Of a stretch of 48,034 nt of DNA, positions 1-7,043 are shown in pieces. The stretch's first letter is position 1, and each line of letters opens with the position of its first letter. Below the pieces are notes generated by a model. That model saw nothing but the letters and a program-made list of their open reading frames with translations, was not told the origin of the DNA and made no database searches. Location of the stretch: the NCBI GenBank assembly GCA_027080725.1, contig JALWRC010000081.1:1-48034 (forward strand), given 5' to 3'. Position numbers and translations under genes: made by a program. The stretch comes from Saprospiraceae bacterium. GTDB taxonomy: Bacteria > Bacteroidota > Bacteroidia > Chitinophagales > Saprospiraceae.

Positions 1-37
1 CTGACTCTTCGTTGCTCAAACAGTCATTATGCTATGG

Positions 38-84
38 CATAACTCCCGTTTGAGCGCCTCGATTCAGAGAAAAATAGCTTCGGT
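38..84. repeat. Dispersed intergenic repeat D, copy 1
   Basis: About 38 aligned bases share roughly 80 percent identity with 14207-14244. The shared core is a block reading CTCGATTCA followed by an A-rich run, then TTCG. The two copies sit in unrelated intergenic regions, so this is a dispersed element. The second copy is bounded by an 8-bp inverted repeat; this one is not. Confidence 0.55.
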
Positions 85-402
85 TGCTATGTATATTTAT
101 TTCTTGCGCGGAGCACTAGAGTGGGGGGATATGGGAATATCGAGCACAGAACAACGATTTTAGATTTATGATTTAGCTTCACCCTATATGTATTATAGCC
201 GCACGCAAATTTACACCTTCTCCAATCGGCGTTCGTTTACCCCGTGGAATGTGTATTCTGCGGGGTGAATCCTTGCTCGGTGTTCCCAAAACACATCCGC
301 AATTAGATATGCTATGGTTTAGGTCTTATGACCTCCGACTCCAAAGCCGATGAAGGAAGAGTTGGAAGTGGAGGTGTACAAAACAGATTAAAAATTATCC
401 CT

Positions 403-410
403 TATCTTCG
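403..410 (+). promoter_or_regulatory. Candidate -7 box of the nucleotidyltransferase gene
   Basis: TATCTTCG matches the Bacteroidota -7 consensus TAnnTTTG at seven of eight positions and lies 21 bases before the ATG at 432. No clear -33 TTTG is seen at the usual 19-21 base spacing, so this is tentative. Confidence 0.35.
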
Positions 411-431
411 CGACTCATAAAATGAATCATT

Positions 432-1340
432 ATGCGACCAAGCTTACTAATACTTGCAGCGGGAATGGGGTCCAGATATGGCGGGCTCAAGCAGATGGAA
501 GGAGTGGGACCCAATGGCGAGGCCATCATTGACTATTCGCTTTACGATGCCTATCAAGCGGGATTCAGGAAGGTGGTATTCATCATCAGGGAAGACTTCA
601 GAGCAGCCTTTGAGGATTTTTTTGCGGGGAAGTTTCCCTCCGACATGGAAGTGCATTATGTCAATCAACAGCTAGATGATTTGCCTGCGGGATTTGCCTT
701 ACCCCCGGAACGAAAAAAGCCCTGGGGAACCGCCCATGCGGTATGGGCTGCGCGGGAAGTCATACACGAGCCCTTTGCTGTAATTAACGCCGATGATTTT
801 TATGGTAGAGCGGCTTATGAAATTATTTACAATTATCTAAACCATCTGGCTCCGAATGATACTTCGAGCTATTGTACCGTATCCTACTACCTTAAGAATA
901 CTTTATCGGACCACGGAACCGTCAATAGAGGTGTTTGTGAAGTGGATGAAAACAACAAGCTGACCCTTGTGACCGAGTGCAAAGGGATAGAGCGAAAGGA
1001 AAATGGTGTCATCGAATATACGTCGGAAAAGGGCGAAACCAAGAACCTGGACGAATCCTCTCTGGTGTCCATGAACTTATGGGGTTTTGTCCCGGAGGTG
1101 TTCACGCATACTACACGATACTTTGAAGAGTTCCTTAACTTACGGGCCAACGAGGAAAAATCAGAGTTGTATATCCCCGATGTTATCACCAAGATGCAAA
1201 ACGAAGGACTTGCATCCGTCGATGTCCTCGCCTCCCCTTCCAAGTGGTTTGGAGTAACTTATAGAGAGGACAAACCCCACGTGGAAAACAGCATTAGGGC
1301 TCTGATTGAAGCGGGGGAATACCCAACAAACCTATGGTAG
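432..1340 (+). CDS. Sugar-phosphate nucleotidyltransferase family protein
   Basis: A 302-residue protein of the NTP_transferase (nucleotidyl transferase) fold. It would join a nucleoside triphosphate and a sugar 1-phosphate to make an NDP-sugar in the cytoplasm. The glycine-rich nucleotide loop is at residues 8-18 (LAAGMGSRYGG). A GTAHA segment lies near 99-103, and the metal-binding Asp pair is in NADDFYG near 119-125. No hexapeptide-repeat acyltransferase tail follows, so it is a stand-alone transferase. The sugar substrate cannot be read from the sequence. The gene faces the PUR-domain gene with only 27 bases between the two stop codons, and I see no terminator hairpin in that gap. Confidence 0.85.
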   Translation: MRPSLLILAAGMGSRYGGLKQMEGVGPNGEAIIDYSLYDAYQAGFRKVVFIIREDFRAAFEDFFAGKFPSDMEVHYVNQQLDDLPAGFALPPERKKPWGTAHAVWAAREVIHEPFAVINADDFYGRAAYEIIYNYLNHLAPNDTSSYCTVSYYLKNTLSDHGTVNRGVCEVDENNKLTLVTECKGIERKENGVIEYTSEKGETKNLDESSLVSMNLWGFVPEVFTHTTRYFEEFLNLRANEEKSELYIPDVITKMQNEGLASVDVLASPSKWFGVTYREDKPHVENSIRALIEAGEYPTNLW

Positions 1341-1367
1341 ATATAAGTTGCGTCGAAAAGGGTTAAA

Positions 1368-1811
1368 TCACCAGGAAATATCTTCTTCCTTGCTCTCAGC
1401 TGCATCTTCAGAAGTTCCTTTTTGAGCCTCTGTGGCCTCTGTGGAGGTGTTATCGGCAGGTGATTGCTCCTCAGATGTTGTAGCTTCTTGCGCCTCCAAC
1501 TCCCTTTGCTTGGCTTCCCATTCCTCCTGTCTTCTATCGAACAAATCATAGTCATAATCCGGCATCAAGTCGGTCTTAATCATATTGACCACTTCCTCTA
1601 ATCCCTTTACAAAGCGGTTAAAGTCTTCCTTGTAGAGAAAGAGTTTTTGTCGTTTGAAGCGTCCATCATCCCTCCTGGTCGTCTCCGAAAGCGTAACATA
1701 GTAGTCGCCATTTTTGGCTTTCTGAATGTCAAAGAAATACGTACGCTTTCTTCCTGCCCGCACCTTTACTGTGTGGACAATCTCTCTTTGAAATTGGTTG
1801 TCGTAACTCAC
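1368..1811 (-). CDS. DUF3276 / PUR-domain nucleic-acid-binding protein
   Basis: 147 residues. The first 95 or so form the PUR (Pur-alpha-like) domain annotated as DUF3276 in Bacteroidota. It carries HTVKVRAGRKRTYFFDIQ, the central GDYYVTLSET and a KLFLYKEDF strand. Bacterial PUR proteins such as Borrelia BpuR bind single-stranded DNA and RNA. The last 50 residues are a low-complexity Glu/Ala/Thr tail, probably disordered. The ATG at 1811 is 41 bases downstream of a good TATCTTTG box, so the gene has its own promoter even though it lies behind the RNA methyltransferase gene on the same strand. A regulatory role is inferred from the family only. Confidence 0.85.
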   Translation of the reverse strand: MSYDNQFQREIVHTVKVRAGRKRTYFFDIQKAKNGDYYVTLSETTRRDDGRFKRQKLFLYKEDFNRFVKGLEEVVNMIKTDLMPDYDYDLFDRRQEEWEAKQRELEAQEATTSEEQSPADNTSTEATEAQKGTSEDAAESKEEDISW

Positions 1812-1851
1812 GTTATCAAATTTTCGTTTTCAAAATCACAATTCAACATAG

Positions 1852-1880
1852 CAAAGATAAGGTTTTGTATTATAAAACCT
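1852..1880 (-). promoter_or_regulatory. PUR-gene promoter with an adjoining inverted repeat
   Basis: On the minus strand the box TATCTTTG (1852-1859) exactly matches TAnnTTTG. Directly upstream is a perfect inverted repeat, AGGTTTT (1860-1866) and AAAACCT (1874-1880) around 7 bases. This dyad fills the space where the promoter spacer should be, so it could be an operator. No -33 TTTG is obvious. Confidence 0.55.
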
Positions 1881-1921
1881 AATATTCGCGTTCGAAATAG
1901 TGTTTTGACCACCGCATATTG

Positions 1922-3058
1922 TCATATTATGCCCTCCTTTCTCCCCTTATACAATTCATATCGCACCAAGCGACTTTCCAGTGGACCATTGAATAGAGGG
2001 ATTCTGCGGGAAGCTTTTAACCCCACAAACTTCAACGCATCCAAGTTGGCCGTAATCATCCAGGCGGTATGGGCCTGCCAATTTTGTTTTAAAATGTCTC
2101 CGATGTCATGGTAAAAGGCGCGGACGTCCGCTTCTTCCATACGTTTATCGTAAGGAGGGTTAAACAGCAGTACTCCGGGATTCCCATTTCTATCCCAGTC
2201 CTTCATGTCCCGATGTTCGAAATGCACCAATCGCTCTACTCCCCCACGGGTAGCATTGGCCCGGGCGACTTCTATCATCCTCGCTTGCTTGTCCCCTCCC
2301 AAAATCACGCAGTCGGCCTCGATTGCCTCATCCATAGCTTGTTGATACACCTTATTCCATATGGTCTCCTCGAAACTCAACCATTTCATAAACCCAAAAC
2401 TTCTCAATGCATTGACCGGTTGCCGGGCGGCCATCAATGCCGCCTCAATGGGGATCGTACCGGATCCACACATAGGGTCGATCAAAGGCAAGGTGGCATC
2501 CCAATCACTTAATCGAAGCAAGCCGGCGGCCAGCACTTCGTTGAGAGGGGCAACCCCTACCCTACGCTTGTATCCGCGCAAATGAAGGGAGGACCCACTG
2601 CTATCCAGGTAAACTCTGGCCTTCCGGTCCTTGACGAAGACATGTATGCGCACATCTTCCTCTCTCGTGGCCACATTGGGACGACGGCCTGTACGGTCTC
2701 GAAAACGATCCACGATGGCATCCTTGGCTTTATACATAGCCATGCGAGTATGGGGAAAAACTTTGGACTGTACGACCGCATCGATGGCAAAGGTGTTGTC
2801 CACATGCATGTGTTGCTCCCACCGGAATTCACGCATTTGCCGGTAATACGACTTCTGATCATAAAAGCGGAACTCAAAGAGATGCACCAAGACGCGCAAC
2901 GCCGTAGCTGCGCTCAAATTGACCCGGTACAAGAGCGCTTTGTCTCCGGTAAATGAAACGGCGCGCTTCAACACCCGGACCTCTCTCCCTCCTAAGGAGG
3001 TAATCTCTTTCGCCAGCTCATCTTCCAACCCTTGAAAGGTTTTTGCAATTAGATTCAT
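1922..3058 (-). CDS. THUMP-domain class I SAM-dependent RNA methyltransferase
   Basis: 378 residues. A ferredoxin-like region plus THUMP RNA-binding domain occupies about 1-160, and a Rossmann methyltransferase follows. The SAM-binding loop is DPMCGSGTIPIEAA (194-207) and the catalytic NPPY motif of N-methyltransferases is at 300-303. This matches the N-terminal half of RlmL and its stand-alone relatives, which modify guanosine in 23S rRNA or tRNA; the exact target is not determinable. It starts 6 bases after the carboxyltransferase stop, so it is probably co-transcribed with it. Codons for MKW at 224-226 carry an exact 14-base copy of the dispersed TATGAAATGGTTGA word. Confidence 0.88.
   Translation of the reverse strand: MNLIAKTFQGLEDELAKEITSLGGREVRVLKRAVSFTGDKALLYRVNLSAATALRVLVHLFEFRFYDQKSYYRQMREFRWEQHMHVDNTFAIDAVVQSKVFPHTRMAMYKAKDAIVDRFRDRTGRRPNVATREEDVRIHVFVKDRKARVYLDSSGSSLHLRGYKRRVGVAPLNEVLAAGLLRLSDWDATLPLIDPMCGSGTIPIEAALMAARQPVNALRSFGFMKWLSFEETIWNKVYQQAMDEAIEADCVILGGDKQARMIEVARANATRGGVERLVHFEHRDMKDWDRNGNPGVLLFNPPYDKRMEEADVRAFYHDIGDILKQNWQAHTAWMITANLDALKFVGLKASRRIPLFNGPLESRLVRYELYKGRKEGII
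2377..2390 (-). repeat. Dispersed word A, coding copy in THUMP methyltransferase gene
   Basis: Exact TATGAAATGGTTGA on the minus strand, read in frame as (F)MKWL. See the finding on word A. Confidence 0.8.
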
Positions 3059-3064
3059 GTGCTA

Positions 3065-4690
3065 TTAGGTCTGGATGACTCCTGTTTTAAAGGGGCGAAC
3101 AGGAGCGTGATTAGCGGCTTCGATAGACATGGAGATAACTTTGCGTGTATCACGTGGATCGATAATCGCATCCACCCATAGGCGTGCTGCCGCGTAATAA
3201 GGGGAAGTCTGATGGTCATAACGGTCTTTGATCTTCTTGAAAAGGGCCTGCTCCGCCTCCTTGTCCGGTGGATCTCCCTTTGCTTTGAGGGAGGCCACCT
3301 GAATCTGCGTCAACACCTTGGCTGCTTGCTCGCCGCCCATCACGGCTATCCTTGCCGTCGGCCAACCGACGATAATCCGTGGGTCATAGGCTTTGCCACA
3401 CATCGCATAATTGCCGGCGCCATAACTGTTGCCCATGACGATACTGATTTTGGGGACCGTGCTGTTGGACACTGCATTGACCATCTTAGCACCGTCCTTG
3501 ATGATGCCACCGTTCTCCGAACGGGTCCCCACCATAAATCCCGCGACATCATGAAAAAAGATGATGGGCAATTTCTTCTGATTGCAAATCATAACAAAAC
3601 GTGCCGCTTTATCTGCCGAATCCGAATAAATCACTCCTCCAAATTGCATCTCTCCTTTGCCGTTTTTGACCACGCGCCGGTCATTGGCGACGATGCCTAC
3701 CGCCCAACCGTCAATGCGGGCATAGGCGCAAATTATCGTCTTACCATATGTCTTTTTGTAGAAGGTCAACTTGGAGTCGTCCACGATGTGTCGCAGCACT
3801 TCCTCCATGGAATAGGGCTTGATACGGCTGACGGGAAAGGCAGCCGTCACCTCTGCGGGATTCAACCCGGGCAAAGCCGGTTTGACCCGGTCAAAACCTG
3901 CCTTTTCTCTCGATCCCCGCTTAGACATTAACTCCTTTATCAAATCCAATGCTTCCTCATCGCTTTTGACGCGGTAATCCACATCCCCAGACACATCGGT
4001 CTGTGCGACGGCTCCACCCAAAGTCTCCAAATCCGCCTCTTCTCCAATAGCCGCTTTGACGAGATACGGACCGGCGAGAAATATGGATCCCGTCCCTTCG
4101 ACGATGATCGATTCGTCTGACATGATAGGCAAATAGGCGCCGCCGGCGACACAGCTACCCATGATGGCAGCGATTTGGGGAATTCCCATCGAAGACATCA
4201 CCGCATTGTTGCGGAAGATACGGCCGAAGTGTTCTTTGTCGGGAAATACCTCATCCTGCAAGGGCAAAAACACCCCTGCGCTATCCACGAGATAGATGAT
4301 GGGCAAACGATTCTCTATCGATATTTCCTGTGCCCGGAGATTCTTCTTAGCGGTAATGGGAAACCACGCACCCGCTTTGACCGTGGCATCGTTGGCCACC
4401 ACAATGCATTGGTGGCCGGACACATAACCGATGACGACGACGACACCGGCACTTGGGCATCCACCGTATTCTTCAAACATTTCATACCCGGCAAACGCAC
4501 CGATTTCCATTCGTTCTGTGCCCGGATCCAGCAGATAGTCGATCCGCTCTCTAGCAGTCATCTTGCCCTTTGCGTGTTGCTTGGCAATGCGCTTTTCGCC
4601 TCCTCCCTGTTCGATTTGTTCCAACTTGCGGTTGAGATCTGCTACAAGCAGCAGCATTTCATCTTGATTCTTATTCTTTTCTATATCCAT
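3065..4690 (-). CDS. Acyl-CoA carboxylase carboxyltransferase subunit, methylcrotonyl-CoA type
   Basis: 541 residues from the chosen start, two crotonase-fold halves. It transfers CO2 from carboxybiotin to an acyl-CoA. Segments PLQDEVFPDKEHFGRIF and GAGNYAMCGKAYDPR are characteristic of the methylcrotonyl-CoA carboxylase beta subunit used in leucine breakdown, rather than the propionyl-CoA form. MGSCVAGGAYLP forms the first oxyanion-hole region. The partner biotin carboxylase/biotin carrier subunit is not in the window. I chose the ATG at 4690 (MDIEKNK...). The frame stays open to 4741, but that extra stretch overlaps the end of the DUF1015 gene. It lies 13 bases after DUF1015. Confidence 0.88.
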   Translation of the reverse strand: MDIEKNKNQDEMLLLVADLNRKLEQIEQGGGEKRIAKQHAKGKMTARERIDYLLDPGTERMEIGAFAGYEMFEEYGGCPSAGVVVVIGYVSGHQCIVVANDATVKAGAWFPITAKKNLRAQEISIENRLPIIYLVDSAGVFLPLQDEVFPDKEHFGRIFRNNAVMSSMGIPQIAAIMGSCVAGGAYLPIMSDESIIVEGTGSIFLAGPYLVKAAIGEEADLETLGGAVAQTDVSGDVDYRVKSDEEALDLIKELMSKRGSREKAGFDRVKPALPGLNPAEVTAAFPVSRIKPYSMEEVLRHIVDDSKLTFYKKTYGKTIICAYARIDGWAVGIVANDRRVVKNGKGEMQFGGVIYSDSADKAARFVMICNQKKLPIIFFHDVAGFMVGTRSENGGIIKDGAKMVNAVSNSTVPKISIVMGNSYGAGNYAMCGKAYDPRIIVGWPTARIAVMGGEQAAKVLTQIQVASLKAKGDPPDKEAEQALFKKIKDRYDHQTSPYYAAARLWVDAIIDPRDTRKVISMSIEAANHAPVRPFKTGVIQT

Positions 4691-4697
4691 AAAATGT

Positions 4698-4709
4698 ACC
4701 ATTTCATAC
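4698..4709 (-). repeat. Dispersed word A at the DUF1015 stop codon
   Basis: GTATGAAATGGT on the minus strand; its internal TGA is the DUF1015 stop codon, and the word fills the gap to the next start. Confidence 0.7.
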
Positions 4710-5834
4710 TTTATCCACCATAGGCAAGGAGATAAAACCATTCTTCATTCGAGGTTCGAACCAAGTGCTTTTTGGCGGCAACAAATTGCCGGCGTCGGTA
4801 ACCGCCTTAAAGGCATGTATATCGAGCGGGTAAAGGCAAAATCCCACCCTCGTATCCGTCTTGCCCACCATCCGCTCGAGGCTGTCCAACCCTTCTCGCC
4901 CACCGATGTAAAGCACGCGTTTGTCGGAGGTAATATCATCTACGTGTAGTATTTTACCCAATATCTCATCATTGAACAATGCGACATCCAAGACGTATTC
5001 CTCTCCCTTTTGCTTGCGATAGCGATCGAGCACTTTTTTCTTCCAAATCAGCCGAAACCACTCCCCTTCTATTAACAAGGTCATCTCATGCTTCTCCAAC
5101 GGGATGGCTGCACGCTTAAGGGGTTTGATCTTGCAGACCCTCGATATCTCCGCCAAAAAGCGCACCGGAGAAATCTCCCCCAGGATATCGAGCACTCGAT
5201 TAAAATCGTAGATCTCCACGTGCGTAAAGGAGAAGAAAGCCGCCAATACATGGTCGATATCCATCTCCGGAGAGACCAACTCCTCCCGCATCGACGAGAG
5301 CTTCTTCATGGCAGCAAACCGATGGTGCCCATCCGCGATATAACAGAGCGGTATCCTGTCCCGGAATACGGTAATAATCTTTTCAATATGTTTGGCTTCC
5401 TTTACAAACCAAAGGGTATGCCGGCTTCCATCCTTCTCAAAGACCACCTCAAAAAAAGGTTCTCCTGTTTTAACTTTCTTGATCACATTGGAGAGATCGC
5501 TAATCCGGGGATGCGTGAGCAATACGGGTTTGATCATAGCCTTTCGTCGCAAGAGAATCTCCAGGGATTTCTGTTCCTTGGCGGCGAGGGTCTTCTCGTG
5601 ACTGATGACATGCCCGTTAAAATAGTCTTGCATATCGAGTGAGGCCAACACCCCCGTGTAGCTCTTTCCCTGCATCTCAATCATGTAGATATAAAATCCG
5701 GATTGCTCATTTTTCTCAAAAAAACCACTTTTAAGGAACTCATTGAACTTGTGTTTCACCGTACCAAAAAAAGCATCATTGGAGGCGATGAGCTCGAGTT
5801 TGGGATATAAGGCCTGAATGGGTTTTACATGCAT
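4704..5834 (-). CDS. DUF1015 family protein
   Basis: 376 residues, recognisable as DUF1015 by its central IADGHHRFAAM motif near residue 185. The HxxR-rich motif resembles ParB/Srx-type nucleotidase sites, but no reaction is established for this family. In other genomes it often lies beside serine or glycine metabolism genes. Here it follows gcvT by 11 bases and precedes the carboxyltransferase by 13, so the three are almost certainly one transcript. No signal peptide; probably cytoplasmic. The stop codon TGA is itself part of a copy of dispersed word A. Confidence 0.82.
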   Translation of the reverse strand: MHVKPIQALYPKLELIASNDAFFGTVKHKFNEFLKSGFFEKNEQSGFYIYMIEMQGKSYTGVLASLDMQDYFNGHVISHEKTLAAKEQKSLEILLRRKAMIKPVLLTHPRISDLSNVIKKVKTGEPFFEVVFEKDGSRHTLWFVKEAKHIEKIITVFRDRIPLCYIADGHHRFAAMKKLSSMREELVSPEMDIDHVLAAFFSFTHVEIYDFNRVLDILGEISPVRFLAEISRVCKIKPLKRAAIPLEKHEMTLLIEGEWFRLIWKKKVLDRYRKQKGEEYVLDVALFNDEILGKILHVDDITSDKRVLYIGGREGLDSLERMVGKTDTRVGFCLYPLDIHAFKAVTDAGNLLPPKSTWFEPRMKNGFISLPMVDKV

Positions 5835-5845
5835 GGGGTATGATT

Positions 5846-6949
5846 TTAGGACTTGTAAAAAGGCAGTGCCACGACCTCCATATCCAGCTGTTTTCTGCCG
5901 GTATCCACCTTGAGTTTTGTTCCCGGCTTGTGGAAGCCTGTCTTGACATACCCCATCCCGATGGGATACTCCAGAGACGGGGACATCGTACCGGACGTCA
6001 CTTCCCCTACGTTTTGCCCCTCTTCGTCCAAAATCGCATAGCCATGGCGGGGCACTCGCCGTCCTTCCATTTTAAACCCGGTCAAACGGCGTTTGACACC
6101 CTCTTCTTTCATCTTAAGCAGCACCTCCCGGCCTACGAAATCTCCTTTCTTCAGCTTGGTAATCCACCCCAGTCCGGCCTCCAAAGGCGACGTCTCATCA
6201 TTGATATCATTGCCATACAGACAATAGCCCATTTCCAGACGCAGAGTGTCCCTGCACCCCAATCCGGCCGGCTGAATCCCCTCTTCTTCGCCCGCTTCAA
6301 AAATGGCATCCCAAATCGCAGGCATGTCTTTTTCTTTGGCATACACTTCGAATCCACCGGCACCGGTGTACCCCGTCGCACTCAGTATCACATCTTGCTT
6401 TCCCGCAAAATCTCCAATCGTGTAATGATAATACTCGATCGAAGACAGATCTACATTGGTCAGTCGCTGTAATATTTTCGTCGCATTGGGGCCCTGTACG
6501 GCCAACAGTCCAAAATCGTAAGAGCGGTTGCTCAGCTCGGCTCCGATTTCACTATTTTGTTTTTCGATCCACTTCCAATCCTTATCGATATTAGAAGCGT
6601 TGACCACCAGCATAAACACCTTGCCATTGGCATCATCGGGCATGCGATAGACCAACAAATCATCTACGATCCCACCTCGCTCATTGGGAAAGCAGGAATA
6701 CTGTACCCTGCCGACATCCAGCTTCGAAGCGTCATTGCTCGTCACCTTCTGTACAAGTTCCAGTGCGCCCGGTCCACTCACAAAAAACTCCCCCATATGG
6801 GAGCAATCAAACACCCCGGCATTATTGCGCACATTCAGGTGCTCTTCATTGATTCCCTCGTAAGTCAAGGGCATCAGATATCCGGCAAAATCCACCATCC
6901 TTGCCCCCAATTTTTCGTGTACTGCCGTCATCGGCGTTCTTTTACTCAT
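5846..6949 (-). CDS. gcvT: Aminomethyltransferase, glycine cleavage system T protein
   Basis: 367 residues, the usual GcvT length. The T protein takes the aminomethyl group from lipoylated H protein and makes 5,10-methylene-tetrahydrofolate and ammonia. The N-terminal MTAVHEKLGARMVDFAGY, the HMGEF segment, and GGIVDDLLVYRM with the catalytic Asp are all present. The C-terminal barrel contains GYVKTGF near the end. gcvH and gcvP are absent from the window. The ATG at 6949 is preferred; a second Met six residues later is possible. Upstream is a 29-bp tandem repeat that separates it from the HEAT-cyclophilin gene. Confidence 0.93.
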   Translation of the reverse strand: MSKRTPMTAVHEKLGARMVDFAGYLMPLTYEGINEEHLNVRNNAGVFDCSHMGEFFVSGPGALELVQKVTSNDASKLDVGRVQYSCFPNERGGIVDDLLVYRMPDDANGKVFMLVVNASNIDKDWKWIEKQNSEIGAELSNRSYDFGLLAVQGPNATKILQRLTNVDLSSIEYYHYTIGDFAGKQDVILSATGYTGAGGFEVYAKEKDMPAIWDAIFEAGEEEGIQPAGLGCRDTLRLEMGYCLYGNDINDETSPLEAGLGWITKLKKGDFVGREVLLKMKEEGVKRRLTGFKMEGRRVPRHGYAILDEEGQNVGEVTSGTMSPSLEYPIGMGYVKTGFHKPGTKLKVDTGRKQLDMEVVALPFYKS

Positions 6950-6968
6950 CTCGATTACTATTTTATGT

Positions 6969-7039
6969 TATGAAATGGTTGAATAATATTTATATGGTAT
7001 GAAATGGTTGAATAATATTTATATGGTATGAAATGGTGG
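6969..7039. repeat. 29-bp tandem repeat built on dispersed word A
   Basis: Two full 29-base units (6969-6997, 6998-7026) and a partial third (7027-7037). Each begins TATGAAATGGTTGA and continues with an AT-rich 15-base spacer. The third copy ends 5 bases from the stop codon of the HEAT-cyclophilin gene. Fills nearly all of the gap between that gene and gcvT. Confidence 0.9.
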
Positions 7040-7043
7040 GCAT

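Larger units (their letters stand above)
1..431. other. Non-coding leader region with short repeats
   Basis: No convincing coding frame. It holds a perfect small hairpin at 27-42 (TTATGC, loop TATG, GCATAA), one copy of a repeat shared with 14207-14252, a second small stem at 75-90 (ATAGC/GCTAT), and two overlapping stems at 321-334 and 331-375 just before the nucleotidyltransferase. The rest has no structure I can identify. The gene preceding this region lies outside the window. Confidence 0.6.

Noticed and set aside
3212-3931. A 239-codon open frame opposite the carboxyltransferase
   Set aside because: Antisense to a clearly conserved gene, with no recognisable domain.
4748-4760. GGTTCGAACC-like tRNA T-arm sequence
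   Set aside because: It is in the coding sequence of DUF1015 and no tRNA cloverleaf can be drawn around it.
6969-7039. A possible CRISPR array
   Set aside because: Only 2.4 units of 29 bases with no variable spacers between them; it is a simple tandem repeat.
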